Shown here: positions 34,415-43,814 of the stretch, one piece after another | Layout: each line of letters starts with the position of its first letter | Numbering within the stretch: the stretch's first letter is position 1 | NCBI RefSeq assembly: GCF_003143935.1 | Contig: NZ_QFRX01000001.1 | Location: 5,312,724 to 5,376,723 of the forward strand | Reading direction: 5' to 3' | Source of the DNA: Streptomyces sp. Act143 | GTDB lineage: Bacteria; Actinomycetota; Actinomycetes; Streptomycetales; Streptomycetaceae | DNA length: 64,000 nt | Notes under the pieces: model-generated | What the model was told of the DNA's origin: nothing | The model's input: only the letters and a program-made list of their open reading frames with translations | Databases searched by the model: none | Program-made: the position numbers and the translations under genes

Positions 34415-37400
34415 GTGTGTGCGATCCACCAGCCGAACCGTGCGACACGAGGTCGCACCAGAGAAGTGAGGACAGCCGCATGAAGTAGGTACTGATCGGC
34501 TGAACTTCGGGCCAGTGTCCAAGGCCCGTCCCCGCGCTCACATGCGTCGCTGGTAACGGCGGGGTGTGAAGCTGAGCGTTCAAGTCCAAGAGCACCTCGG
34601 CCATCGAGGAGTCACAGGCGAGGGGAAGGCTGGACGGGTGAACGCAAGTGAACCCTTATCGATGCTTCGTGATGGTGAGACCGCTCGATGGCTTGCAAGC
34701 GGCGGTCGCAGGGCCCGGTGCTGGAAGGCACCAAGCGACCTCCGGGAAGGTTTGTCCGGGGGGAGGACACCGCTGGCCCCGGAGTGAAGAGGGCGCCCAC
34801 CCCGGCCGCGTCTTACTGGTGTGGAACGTGGAAACCCCATCGAGGTCCAATCCATCCGGGTTGGTAGGCCGACCGCAAGGAGAGCTGAAGTCCTCGGTGG
34901 GAGAAGGACGATCCAAGAAGCGAAGGCCGGCAGGCCGAAAGGCCAGAGGAAACCGGGAGTTGGGGCCTTCACCCGCTCTCGCATAACTCGCCGGATACGG
35001 GCTCTGGTGGCCCGGCCCGAAAGGGTGCCCACGTGGATCAGGTGAGCCTTTGAAGTCACCACTGCAAGGAAGCCCGAACCGAGGGACAAGTTAGACACCG
35101 GAGGCGAACATGGAGGTCACGGCATCTGCCGCGATGTCCTCGCCTGCGGCGAACGGACCCGAGGACGCCCTACTCGACTGGCACGGCATCGACTGGGCCA
35201 CCTGCGAGGAGAACGTACGGCGGCTGAGACAGAGGATCTTCAAAGCAACGCAGGAAGAGGACTGGAAGAAGGTCCGAAACTTGCAGAAGCTCATGTTGCG
35301 AAGCCGTAGCAACACGCTGGTCAGCGTGAAGCGGGTAACGCAGCAGAGCAGTGGTCGCATGACCGCTGGCATTGACGGGGAACGAGCCCTCCCCCCCAAG
35401 GCGAGAGGCGAGCTGGCGGCCGAGATCCATCGGTTGTCGAACCCTTGGAAGGCCAGGCCGGTCAAGCGAGTGTTCATCCCCAAGAGCAACGGGAAACAGC
35501 GACCACTCGGCATCCCGGTCATCCGTGACCGAGTCCTCCAGGCCCGCGTAAAGAACGCTCTGGAACCCGAGTGGGAGGCGCGGTTCGAGCCGAGGTCCTA
35601 CGGCTTCCGGCCCGGCCGCAGCTGCCAGGACGCGATCGCAGCGATCTACTGGACGTCGAAGGGCAAGAACCCGAGCCGTCTGTGGGTCCTGGACGCGGAT
35701 CTGTCGGCAGCATTCGACCGCATCAACCACGACCACCTCATGGCCCTGCTCGGCCAGTTCCCCGCAAGGGACTTGATCCGCGGCTGGCTCAAGGCGGGTG
35801 TGATGGATCGCGGTCGGTTCGCGCCAACCGAGGAGGGGACTCCCCAGGGCGGCGTGATCAGCCCTCTGCTGTTGAACGTCGCACTACACGGGCTGGAACA
35901 GGCCGCAGGGTGCCAGTACCGGGCCCGCTCAACGCGGGGGCCCCGGATCAAGACAGGTGCTCCGGCGCTGGTGAGATATGCCGACGACTTCGTCGTGCTC
36001 TGCCACGACGAAGCCCAGGCACACGAGGTCAGGTCCCGACTGGAGGACTGGCTGGAGCCGAGAGGTCTTCGCTTCAACGAGGAGAAGACCAAGGTCGTTC
36101 ACCTCGAAGAGGGGTTCGACTTCCTCGGATTCACCGTCCGCCGACTGAGAGGCAAGCTGATCATCAAGCCGAGCCGAGCGGCCTGCAAGAGGCTCCGGGC
36201 GCGACTGCGGACCGAGATGCAGGCCCTTCAAGGGGCCAACGCAGCGGCCGTGTTGCGCAGGCTCACCCCGATCATTCGCGGTTGGGCGGCCTACTACCGG
36301 GCGTGGGTGTCCTCATCGACGTTCTCGTCCATGGACACCTACATGTGGCGGCTGGCCTACAGATGGGCCAGGCGACGCCACGGCAACAAGTCGAGGCACT
36401 GGGCTAGGGCCCGGTACTTCGGCCAGTTCCACCCGTCTCGGCGCGACCAATGGGTGTTCGGTGACCGCAACAGCGGCGCCTTCCTCATCAAGTTCGCTTG
36501 GACGGGCATCGCCCGCCACCCTCTGGTCAAGGGCGGAGCGTCCCCGGACGACCCGGCTCTGGCTGACTACTGGCGGGATCGCCGTCGCAGGAAAGCGCCA
36601 CCACCGATGGACAAGACCAGTCTTCTCCTCGCGGTGAGGCAGAGAGGGCTATGCCCTCTCTGCAAACAGGCGCTGATCGCCGGAGCCGAGTACGAACCCG
36701 ACAGTCCACGCGAGTGGATCAACTGGTTCGCGGCCTCGAAGAAGATGCTCCACAAGCATCACTTCACCTACCGGCGAGACGGCGGCACAGATGAACGGAA
36801 CAACCTCCGCCTCGTGCACTCCGATTGTCATCGCCAGCACCATGCAGGCGACGGGAAACGGACCACGCAACCCTGCTGACCTGCGAAGCTCTCGGGGCTT
36901 GCTTGAGCCGGATGCGCTGAAAGGTGCACGTCCGGTTCTGAGGGGGCCGGGCCACGGCAACGTGGTCCGGCTACCCGACTCTTCCCGAGGCTGTCCACGC
37001 TGGCCAAGCTCTACGCCGCTGACCGGTGGATCGTTCTGGACGACGTCCAGTTCGCGCGCCGCGACTACCAGCACCGCGCACGCCTGGCCGATCTGGACGA
37101 GCCCGCACGCCAGCAGTGGCTCACGCTGCCCACGCATCTTCCCCAGGGACGCTCGACGTTGATCAACCAGGCGCGGCTCGTTGACCCCCAGCGCTCGCGC
37201 AGAACGGTCCATCTGCTGGTGCGGCAGTACTACGGCCGAAGCCCCCGCTGGAGAGCCGTGTCCGATGTCCTCGACGCGGTCCTGGACACCCTCGATACCT
37301 CCGACCGCCTGGCTGACGTCGCGACAGCGTCGACTATTGCCCTGCTCACGGTCCTTGGCTGGTCAGGGACCGTGTTGGACAGCAGTGAGATCCCGACCCG

Positions 37401-37686
37401 TCCAGGTCGTTCCGAGCGCCTGGCGGATCTCGCGGCAGCCACCGGCAGCACCCACTACCTGTGTGGCACCGGCGGTCTGCGCTATCTCGACGCCGACCCC
37501 TTCGATGCCCACGGCATTCCCGTTCTGCCCTTCCACACCCCTGTGGATGACCTGCTCTGGCTGTGGGCCCGCCGAGCGAGCAGCCTCTGGGCGCTGAGCG
37601 CGGTCGGCCCCGGTGAACTGGCGAGCCAATTCGCCGCCCCTCGGATCGCGCCCCTTCAGTCAGGGAACGAGCGGAGCGTTTCCTGA
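34415..37686 (+). CDS. WbqC-like protein, split by a group II intron
   Basis: Two exons: 34415-34439 and 36980-37686. Exon 1 is GTG TGT GCG ATC CAC CAG CCG AAC C (VCAIHQPN, the conserved WbqC start); exon 2 continues with TC TTC CCG AGG (LFPRLSTLAKLYAADRW). Joined, the frame reads without break for 243 codons, with family motifs IVLDDVQFARRDYQHRARL and WLTLPTHLPQG. WbqC proteins are thought to be amido- or glycosyl-transfer enzymes in sugar pathways; here the role is unknown. The gene follows YdcF by 16 bp, a gap filled by the palindrome CCCGCCCCGGGGCGGG, so it belongs to the HTH-TPR operon. Expression needs intron splicing. Confidence 0.8.
35110..36879 (+). CDS. ltrA: Group II intron reverse transcriptase/maturase (LtrA-like)
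   Basis: 589 residues: reverse transcriptase domain (about 70-345) with RPLGIPVIRDRVLQ, SYGFRPGRSCQDAI, the EEGTPQGGVISPLL motif and catalytic YADD; maturase domain X (about 365-460; IRGWAAYYRAWV); C-terminal HNH-type endonuclease (about 520-585) with CPLCKQ and HKHHFTYRRDGGTDERNNLRLVH. All catalytic residues are present, so the intron could be mobile. ATG at 35110 has GGAGG upstream. Encoded in domain IV. Confidence 0.95.
   Translation: MEVTASAAMSSPAANGPEDALLDWHGIDWATCEENVRRLRQRIFKATQEEDWKKVRNLQKLMLRSRSNTLVSVKRVTQQSSGRMTAGIDGERALPPKARGELAAEIHRLSNPWKARPVKRVFIPKSNGKQRPLGIPVIRDRVLQARVKNALEPEWEARFEPRSYGFRPGRSCQDAIAAIYWTSKGKNPSRLWVLDADLSAAFDRINHDHLMALLGQFPARDLIRGWLKAGVMDRGRFAPTEEGTPQGGVISPLLLNVALHGLEQAAGCQYRARSTRGPRIKTGAPALVRYADDFVVLCHDEAQAHEVRSRLEDWLEPRGLRFNEEKTKVVHLEEGFDFLGFTVRRLRGKLIIKPSRAACKRLRARLRTEMQALQGANAAAVLRRLTPIIRGWAAYYRAWVSSSTFSSMDTYMWRLAYRWARRRHGNKSRHWARARYFGQFHPSRRDQWVFGDRNSGAFLIKFAWTGIARHPLVKGGASPDDPALADYWRDRRRRKAPPPMDKTSLLLAVRQRGLCPLCKQALIAGAEYEPDSPREWINWFAASKKMLHKHHFTYRRDGGTDERNNLRLVHSDCHRQHHAGDGKRTTQPC
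36905..36979 (+). ncRNA. Group II intron domains V and VI
   Basis: Domain V is the hairpin from GAGCCGGATGCGC, through a GAAA tetraloop region, to CGTCCGGTTCTGA (36905-36941), containing the catalytic AGC triad. Domain VI follows (GGGCCACGGCAACGTGGTCC with an unpaired A expected as branch point) and ends CTACCCGAC. Confidence 0.85.
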
Positions 37687-37718
37687 ATAAACGCTCGAAC
37701 TGTTCACTCAGGAAACGC
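37676..37718. terminator. Inverted repeat at end of WbqC gene
   Basis: GCGTTTCCTGA (37676-37686, including the stop codon) is the exact reverse complement of TCAGGAAACGC (37708-37718), with a 21-nt loop. Likely terminator or operon-end structure. Confidence 0.55.
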
Positions 37719-37790
37719 CCGCACCGCCTGTTCCGGTTCGAAACGGGCGGCACGCTCACCGCAACGGCTCTGGTGATAGTTCGCTGCGGG

Positions 37791-38426
37791 TCATGATGTT
37801 GTTGACGGTGGGTTTGGGGCGGTCGGCGGGGCGGGATCGGTTGTGGACGGTCTGGCGCGGATGATGGCGTGGTCTCCTCGTGGACCGAACAGGTGCAGGA
37901 TCTCCACGGTGCTCGTGTCCGCGGGGCCGAACCAGTGGGGCTCGGTGGTGTCAAACTCGGCCACTTCGCCGGGCCGCAGCGTGAAGTCCTGCGCCCCGAG
38001 GATGAGGCGTAGCCGACCGGCGAGTACGTAGAGCCATTCGTAGCCCTCGTGGGTGACCAGTTCCGGCTGGCGGGGTGCCAGTACCTGCTTGAAGACCTGC
38101 ACTCGGCCCGGGTACTGCGTCAGGGGCACGAGGACGCTGCCGCGCTCCTTGTGCAGGGGCCGGAGGTGCACCCGAGGGTCACCGCTGGCCGGCGCCGCCA
38201 CCAGCTGGTCGAGTGCAATGTGGTGCGCTCGTGCCAGCGGGATGAGCAGGTCCAGAGTCGGGTGCCGCTTGCCTGATTCCACCCGGGACAGTGTGCTGAC
38301 CGAGATCCCGGTCGTGGCCGCGAGTGCCTCGAGGGTGAGTCCTCGTTCCCGGCGCAGCCTGCGCAGCCGGGGCCCGATGCCATCGAGAATCTGCGCCAGC
38401 TCCGCGTCCCTGGATCCTGTGTTCAT
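37791..38426 (-). CDS. XRE-cupin regulator
   Basis: 211 residues: XRE HTH at about 18-75 (LRRLRRERGLTLEALAATTG, SVSTLSRVESGKRHPTLDLL) and a C-terminal cupin at about 100-190 (ELVTHEGYEWLYVLAGRLRL, LRPGEVAEFDTTEPHWFGP). This architecture (PuuR/SutR-like) senses small molecules and represses neighbours. Divergent from the exporter at 38523 with a 96-bp gap, so that exporter is the likely target. Confidence 0.9.
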   Translation of the reverse strand: MNTGSRDAELAQILDGIGPRLRRLRRERGLTLEALAATTGISVSTLSRVESGKRHPTLDLLIPLARAHHIALDQLVAAPASGDPRVHLRPLHKERGSVLVPLTQYPGRVQVFKQVLAPRQPELVTHEGYEWLYVLAGRLRLILGAQDFTLRPGEVAEFDTTEPHWFGPADTSTVEILHLFGPRGDHAIIRARPSTTDPAPPTAPNPPSTTS

Positions 38427-38522
38427 CGATCCAGTTTTGCAGAGTTCGCAAAATTGATGGCCTGCGGCCGTCGCCCGGGCCGAGCCTTGCCGGGCATTGT
38501 TCCCGGACATCAGAGGTAGACC

Positions 38523-39941
38523 GTGACCGCGACGACACACCCTGTTCAACCCATACTGAGCGCGCGCAGACGCTGGACGGTACTGGCCGTGTGCTGCCTG
38601 AGCATGTTCCTGGTGGGCCTGGACACCACCATCGTCAATGTGGGTCTGCCTGCCATCGGGCGTGGCCTGCATGTCGACACGCGCGGTCTCGAATGGAGCG
38701 TGGACGCCTACACCCTCGTCCTGGCCAGTCTCCTGATGTCCTCCGGCGCACTGGCAGATCGTTTTGGACGCCGCCGGGTGTTCCAGTGCGGGCTGGCCGT
38801 GTTCGGCGCGGCCTCTCTGGTCTGCGCGCTCGCCCCGTCGGTGGGCGTACTCGTCGCGGCGCGCGCCCTGCAGGGCGTCGGTGCCTCGATGCTCAGCCCC
38901 GTGGCGCTCGCGATCGTGGTGAACGCGATGCCGGACCCGAAGGAACGGGCGCAGGCGATCGGCATCTGGGCGTCAGTGTTCGGACTGAGCATGGCCGCCG
39001 GACCCGTCACGGGCGGCGCGCTGCTCGCATGGCTCGACTGGCGGGCGCTGCTCTGGATCAACGCACCCGTCATCGTTGCCGCTCTGCTGTTCAGTGCGGT
39101 GTTCGTGCCGGAGTCCCGGGCACCGCGGGCCCGGCGGCTCGACCTGCCCGGTCAGGTCCTGCTGACCATGGTCCTCGCAGTCGTGGTCGGCATCCTGATC
39201 GAAGGGCCGCGCTTGGGCTGGACGTCGCCTGCGGCACTGGCGGGATACGCATGGGCTGCCGTGGCGACAGCCGGATTCGTGTGGGTCGAGTCCCGCCGAC
39301 GTGATCCGCTGATGGATCTGCGGCTCTTCGGGCGCCCGGTCTTCAGCGGTGCCGTCATGGGCGCGGTGGCGGTCTTCGTCGCCCTGAACATGACGCTTCT
39401 GCTGAACACCCTCTACCTGCAGCACACTCGGGAATGGACGCCGCTGGCCGCCGGTGTGGCGACCTTGCCCCTGGCCGTCGGAGCGACCGTGTGCGCCCCC
39501 TGGTCCGGCCGCATGGTCGGCCGCGCGGGACCGCGGCTGCCGCTGCTCCTTGCCGGCGGTTTCATCACGGTCGGCGGGCTCTGCCTGGTCCGGCTCACCC
39601 CGCACACGAGCGTGCTCCTGCTTCTGGCCGCGTACTCGCTCATCGGCATCGGGTTTGGCTTCGCCAACGCCCCGATCACGAACACCGCGGTCAATGGACT
39701 GCCACCCGCCCGTGCCGGCGTGGCCGGGGCGATAACCTCCACCGCACGGCAACTCGGCGCCGCCCTCGGCATCGCTCTCGCCGGCGGCCTGGTCACGGCC
39801 GCCAGCCCGGCGGCGCTCGCACACGCGTCCCGCCCGGGCTGGATCCTGGTCGCCACCTGCGGCGTACTGCTCTTCCTCGTCGCCCACGTATCACGGCCGA
39901 AGGAGGCCACCACGGGCCCCACCTCCCCACAAGCACGGTGA
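38523..39941 (+). CDS. MFS exporter, DHA2 (EmrB/QacA) type
   Basis: 472 residues with 14 predicted membrane segments; LDTTIVNVGLPAIGRGL in TM1, GALADRFGRRRVF motif A, and GPVTGGALLAWLDWRALLWI motif C. Proton-driven drug or metabolite efflux. GTG start at 38523 with AGAGGTAG upstream. Probably controlled by the divergent XRE-cupin gene. A deleted IS481 begins 5 bp after its stop. Confidence 0.9.
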   Translation: MTATTHPVQPILSARRRWTVLAVCCLSMFLVGLDTTIVNVGLPAIGRGLHVDTRGLEWSVDAYTLVLASLLMSSGALADRFGRRRVFQCGLAVFGAASLVCALAPSVGVLVAARALQGVGASMLSPVALAIVVNAMPDPKERAQAIGIWASVFGLSMAAGPVTGGALLAWLDWRALLWINAPVIVAALLFSAVFVPESRAPRARRLDLPGQVLLTMVLAVVVGILIEGPRLGWTSPAALAGYAWAAVATAGFVWVESRRRDPLMDLRLFGRPVFSGAVMGAVAVFVALNMTLLLNTLYLQHTREWTPLAAGVATLPLAVGATVCAPWSGRMVGRAGPRLPLLLAGGFITVGGLCLVRLTPHTSVLLLLAAYSLIGIGFGFANAPITNTAVNGLPPARAGVAGAITSTARQLGAALGIALAGGLVTAASPAALAHASRPGWILVATCGVLLFLVAHVSRPKEATTGPTSPQAR

Positions 39942-39946
39942 GCCGC

Positions 39947-40438
39947 GTGACTCACCGCAACGCACCGTTGTCCGTTGAAGAGCGCCGCCGCCTCGTGGAG
40001 CGCTGCCGAACTCGCCCCATTGCTCACGTTGCCGCTGAGATGGGAATCTCCCGGGCCTGCGCCGAGAAGGCAGCGACAGCGGTCGCGTTCCTGCACCGGG
40101 CCCGAGCGTGGTTCGCCGCTCACGGAATCACCCGAATCGAACGGATAGTGACGGACAACGGCTCCTGTTACGCGCTGACGCCTTCGCCAGAGCCCTGCTC
40201 GAGGCCCGGCACCAGTGGATCATGCTGTACATCCCACGGCACAACGGCAAGGTCGAGCGCTACAACCGGATCCTGGCCGAAGAATTCCTGTATGCCCGGG
40301 CATGGACCTCAGAACAGCAGCACGCAGAGGCCCTCGCACCGACCCCATGCGGCCGTTGAGAACAGGCCCCCGGCAGCTCAACTACGTCGGGCGTCACCAA
40401 CGTCATGGCCTCGTACAGCTGGGCCCAGATCTCCCACT
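39947..40438 (+). pseudogene. IS481-family transposase, internally deleted
   Basis: N-terminal part THRNAPLSVEERRRLVERC and HVAAEMGISRACAEKA, then a jump to the C-terminal part (AVAFLHRARAWFAAHGITRI, RIVTDNGSCY) followed by a frameshift near 40170 and then FARALLEARHQWI, RHNGKVERYNRILAEEFLYA and TNVMASYSWAQISH. The middle with the first catalytic acids is gone. Dead copy at the left border of the mobilizable element. Confidence 0.8.
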
Positions 40439-40485
40439 GACTTAACCCATTGGCCTCGGCACGGGGGCTGTTCGCATGTCCGGAA

Positions 40486-42201
40486 TCATCGCGCCCTGCG
40501 GGGTTGATCGTCTCGGCCCGCCAAGGGGTGGGTGACGCGGCGGTTGCCCGGGTCCGCAGTGGAGGCGCGTACGGGCATCGAGGTGGCGTCGGCGGGCAAA
40601 TCGGCCATGCGGCGCAGCCGCCACACCAGGACGTCGGTGATCGAGTCCGCGGTTGCGAGCTCCCGCCGTTTCGCGGCTTCGGCCAGGAGCCCGGCCGGGT
40701 CGTGTCCGGCTGCCTCGGCGTCGGCGAGTGTGGCGGCCAGCGCAGACCAGCCCGGCTCGGCCAGAGCCTGTTCCGCCAGCTCCGGCACGGCGTGGCGCAG
40801 GTAAGCGGCCTGTCTCTGACGAAGCGGCTGGGACAGGTGCCGGCCTCGCTGGTACAGCACTGCCAGTGGGATGCCGGCGGCGGCTTGGTAGGCGGCGCGC
40901 AGGTGCTCGGCGGCCTGGCGTGCGGCAGCGGCCTGCTGGGCGTGGTTCTTCTTGGCGTGCCAGTGGGCGGTGGCGGTGACGAGGAAGAACAGCATGTCTA
41001 TGGCCATGGCTGTGGTGGCGCAGTCTTCTCCGCGGCCGAGGGCGGGCCCGCTGTGGACGAGGTCACGGGCGGCCCGGCGCAGGGCACCGTCGTGCCCGCG
41101 TTCGGCCTGGACGTGGGAGCGGGTGGCCCGCTCGAACACGAAAGCTGCCTCGCGAAGTTCGGCGCGGGTGTGGGCGGCGGAGGTCTTGGCGAGCGCGTCC
41201 AGGACCTCTCCGGCGGCGGCGATGTGCGCGGCCACCTCGGCGTCCCCACCGCGATCGATGACCAGCATCGCCTGCCATGCGGCTGTGGCCGTCCGGCGTC
41301 GTGCCGTCGCGGGTCCGCTCAGGGCCGGGGCGGAGGGCGTGGTGTCCGCGCCCTGGTTCGGAGTGCTGTCGGAGAAGCGCTTGCGGATGCGGGGCAGGGA
41401 CAGGTCGGGGGCGAGGGTGGATCCGGCGTAGTAGACGGGCTCGTTGTCCCCGTTGCGGTCGTCGGGCAGGGCGACCTTGTAGCCCTGCAAGTCGCCGGAG
41501 GGCAGCACCTTGGTGCGTACGAGAAGCCCGGCGCCCTTGAGACGGTCGAGGAACTCCTCCTCGCTGCCCGCGCCGGCCACCGCGCGGCGCACGGTCTCGC
41601 GCAGCTCCTCGCGGGCAGTACGGTCCCGGCCCTCGCGTTCGGCCTTGTGCCGTTCGGCGCTGCTCGGCCGCTTGGCAGCGGTGCCGTCCCCGGCCGGGAC
41701 GCGGCGCAGGTCGTAGTCGGCTTCGATGCGGCGGCATTCGGCCTGGGCACGGCGGGCCTCGTTGTGCAGGCGAGGTCGGCGGCCGTCGTCGCGTACGAGG
41801 GTGGCGATGATGTGGATGTGGTCGTCGGCGTGCCGGACGGCCGCCCATCGGCAGGCGGCTTCGTCGCCGTCGGGAGCGATGCCGGTGGCGGCGACCACGC
41901 GGCGGGCGATGGCCGCCCAGTCCTCGTCGGACAGGACCGGGTCCTCCGGGGCGGCCCGTACGGACAGGTGCCATACGTGCTTCTCTGGGCGCTTGCCGGC
42001 GGGCAGGGCGTTGACGGGCTGGTCGAGGAGGCGTTGGAGCTGTTCGTAGGTGGTCTTCGGGTCGCGGCCTGGGTCGGGGGTGAGCGGGTCGAAGGCGGCC
42101 ACCAGGTGCGGGTCGATGTGCTCCTCTTTGGTGCCGGGGCCGTAAAGGTAGTGGATCAGGCCGATCGTCTCGCTGCCGCGATCGTGGATGCTGGGGATCA
42201 C
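40486..42201 (-). CDS. Relaxase / mobilization nuclease
   Basis: 571 residues. N-terminal relaxase domain (PF03432-type): IGLIHYLYGPG near residue 13, then the three-histidine metal motif in HADDHIHIIATLV (about 125-137). The long helical C-terminus is poorly conserved. It would nick the element's oriT for transfer. Start is GTG, overlapping the MobC stop (GTGA at 42198-42201), so the two are co-translated. Typical of Streptomyces integrative mobilizable elements, which differ from pSAM2-type FtsK-driven transfer; no FtsK/TraB-like gene is present, so the element needs a helper. Confidence 0.88.
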   Translation of the reverse strand: MIPSIHDRGSETIGLIHYLYGPGTKEEHIDPHLVAAFDPLTPDPGRDPKTTYEQLQRLLDQPVNALPAGKRPEKHVWHLSVRAAPEDPVLSDEDWAAIARRVVAATGIAPDGDEAACRWAAVRHADDHIHIIATLVRDDGRRPRLHNEARRAQAECRRIEADYDLRRVPAGDGTAAKRPSSAERHKAEREGRDRTAREELRETVRRAVAGAGSEEEFLDRLKGAGLLVRTKVLPSGDLQGYKVALPDDRNGDNEPVYYAGSTLAPDLSLPRIRKRFSDSTPNQGADTTPSAPALSGPATARRRTATAAWQAMLVIDRGGDAEVAAHIAAAGEVLDALAKTSAAHTRAELREAAFVFERATRSHVQAERGHDGALRRAARDLVHSGPALGRGEDCATTAMAIDMLFFLVTATAHWHAKKNHAQQAAAARQAAEHLRAAYQAAAGIPLAVLYQRGRHLSQPLRQRQAAYLRHAVPELAEQALAEPGWSALAATLADAEAAGHDPAGLLAEAAKRRELATADSITDVLVWRLRRMADLPADATSMPVRASTADPGNRRVTHPLAGRDDQPRRAR

Positions 42202-42809
42202 TCAGCGGCACCGCCGTCGCGGTGGGCGAGCAGAGCTTCGGCGGCGTCCTCCATACGGTGGGCGGCGTTGCGGACGGCCTCGGCGGCCGCGTCCAGGTGG
42301 GGCGCGTCGGCGCCGGAGTTGAGGGCCTTGGCGACCTGGTTGAACAGGCCGTGGATGCGGCCCAGGTGCCGGCGGGCGGCGAACAGTTCGTTGATGACTT
42401 CCCGTTCCGTCGCGATCTCGGCGGCGGTGCGGTTCAGGTCGCGGGCGGCCTTGTCGGCGGCGTAGGCGAGGAAGGCGGCGTTGGACATCTGGCAGTGGGC
42501 GGCGGCGTCGGTGAATCGCTGGAACTCGCTGTCGTTCATGCGGCAGCTGGGCTGCTTCAGTCGCTTGCGGGATTTCGGCAGACGAGCGCGTTGACGTCTG
42601 GTCGACACCGCCTCGGCCTGCCTTCCTCCCCGCTGCGGTCCGCCCTCGGTCGCAGTCTGACTGCCCAGTGCCCCCTGGCGCCGGGCTGTTCCGGCCACCC
42701 CTGGGGCGGGAACTCCGGAAGCATCGCTTCCGGTACAACTTGCTGCGCTGTTGTGGCTGGTGGTCATCGTCTGATGGGGGATGGGGAGTTCGTGGTGCGG
42801 GTTGTGCAT
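42198..42809 (-). CDS. mobC: MobC-like relaxosome protein
   Basis: 203 residues; conserved part from about 85: CRMNDSEFQRFTDAAAHCQM and then LNRTAAEIATEREVINELFA, LGRIHGLFNQVAKALNSG. This matches MobC / relaxosome accessory proteins that help the relaxase open oriT. The basic N-terminus (TRRQRARLPKSRKRLKQ) suits DNA binding. GGAGAA precedes the ATG at 42809. Confidence 0.85.
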   Translation of the reverse strand: MHNPHHELPIPHQTMTTSHNSAASCTGSDASGVPAPGVAGTARRQGALGSQTATEGGPQRGGRQAEAVSTRRQRARLPKSRKRLKQPSCRMNDSEFQRFTDAAAHCQMSNAAFLAYAADKAARDLNRTAAEIATEREVINELFAARRHLGRIHGLFNQVAKALNSGADAPHLDAAAEAVRNAAHRMEDAAEALLAHRDGGAAE

Positions 42810-42893
42810 GGGGCGGTTCTCCGTGGGGCGTTGGGGCTGTGAAAATGACGCTACGTGCCTTGGACGAGCCGATCGGGGTGCCGGCGGGCGGGG

Positions 42894-43814
42894 TCAGACC
42901 GTGCCGACGGGGGCTGTGCTGAGTTCCATCTGCTGCTGGGCGGCGGCTTCGTCGAGTCCGTCGAGGGCATCTGCCTCGGCGCCGTCATACGTGTCGGCTT
43001 CGGCCTGGGCGGTGCGTTCGGCCTGCAGTTGGTCACGTACGGCGCGAGCCCGCTTCTGGCCGATGCGCAGTTCGTTGCGCAGGCGTTCGGCGGTGAGTTG
43101 GTCGTCGCTCCAGTCGGCGGTCAGCAGTCGGGCCTTGTCGAGGACTTCGGCGTTCGTGCGGGTACGGTCGGCGGACGACTTGGCGGAAGCGGGGCGCCGA
43201 TTGGTCGCCCGACTCGGGGCGGCTTCGGTCGGCCTCGTCACGCGCGCCTGGTCGGCCCCCTCGGGGGTCGACTCCGGTGGCCGAGCGGTGGCCGGTTCGT
43301 CCTGGTCAGACCCCGACCGTGCGGCGGCTCCGTCGGCTCGCCGATCGGCCGACCGGGCGGAGGCAACCTCGGCAGAGTCTGCCGACTCGGGGGTGTAGTG
43401 CAGCACCTTCGCCACGAGGTCCGACCCGAAGTAGATCGACCCGACCGGGAGCGAGGTCGCCAGCAGTACGAGGGCCCAGTTCGCCGGGTCCCAGTCAGTG
43501 AGCCGGCCCTGCTGGATCGACGTGGTGTGCAGGGTCGGGATGAGTCCGTGCACGTAGTTCAGCAGGAGGCTGGCGATCGTGTAGGTCGCCAGGACCCGCA
43601 GCGCGAACTTCCGGTCGGCGCCGGTCAGCACGAGCGTGGCGACCAGCGCGAGGGCCATCAGCCCGTCGACGACGATCGGGTAGAGCAGGGCGGCGGTGGA
43701 GTCGGCGCCGATGGCGCGGGCCACGTCGGACAGGGCGTTCCACGAGACCCGGAAGGCCATGAGCACTACAGCCACCAGGCCGAGGACGAGACTGCCGCGT
43801 CCCACGCGGTTCAC
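42894..43814 (-). CDS. DUF2637 membrane protein
   Basis: 306 residues from the GTG at 43814 (GAGGGTGG upstream); a longer frame to 44018 overlaps the next gene and has no ribosome site. Four hydrophobic segments (LVLGLVAVVLMAFRVSW, LMALALVATLVLTGA, YTIASLLLNYVHGLIP, WALVLLATSLPVGSIYFG) form the DUF2637 domain. A charged tail carries an HTH-like part at about 260-290 (DDQLTAERLRNELRIGQKRA). DUF2637 proteins occur in actinobacterial plasmids and AICEs, probably with a role in DNA transfer or spread. Confidence 0.85.
   Translation of the reverse strand: MNRVGRGSLVLGLVAVVLMAFRVSWNALSDVARAIGADSTAALLYPIVVDGLMALALVATLVLTGADRKFALRVLATYTIASLLLNYVHGLIPTLHTTSIQQGRLTDWDPANWALVLLATSLPVGSIYFGSDLVAKVLHYTPESADSAEVASARSADRRADGAAARSGSDQDEPATARPPESTPEGADQARVTRPTEAAPSRATNRRPASAKSSADRTRTNAEVLDKARLLTADWSDDQLTAERLRNELRIGQKRARAVRDQLQAERTAQAEADTYDGAEADALDGLDEAAAQQQMELSTAPVGTV

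Larger units (their letters stand above)
34440..36979 (+). mobile_element. Complete group II intron
   Basis: The 5' end GTGCGACACGAGG follows the GUGYG rule and the 3' end CTACCCGAC the AY rule. The 5' RNA region (34440-35109) contains typical parts such as GGAACGTGGAAACCCC; a maturase ORF sits in domain IV; domains V and VI close it. Boundaries were set by restoring the WbqC frame and agree with both end rules, so they are probably exact. Length 2540 bp. Confidence 0.85.

Noticed and set aside
34564..34568. GTGTG at 34564 as the 5' end of the group II intron
   Set aside because: A start at 34440 (GTGCG) joins the WbqC exons in frame and gives the conserved IHQPNLFPRL sequence; 34564 does not.
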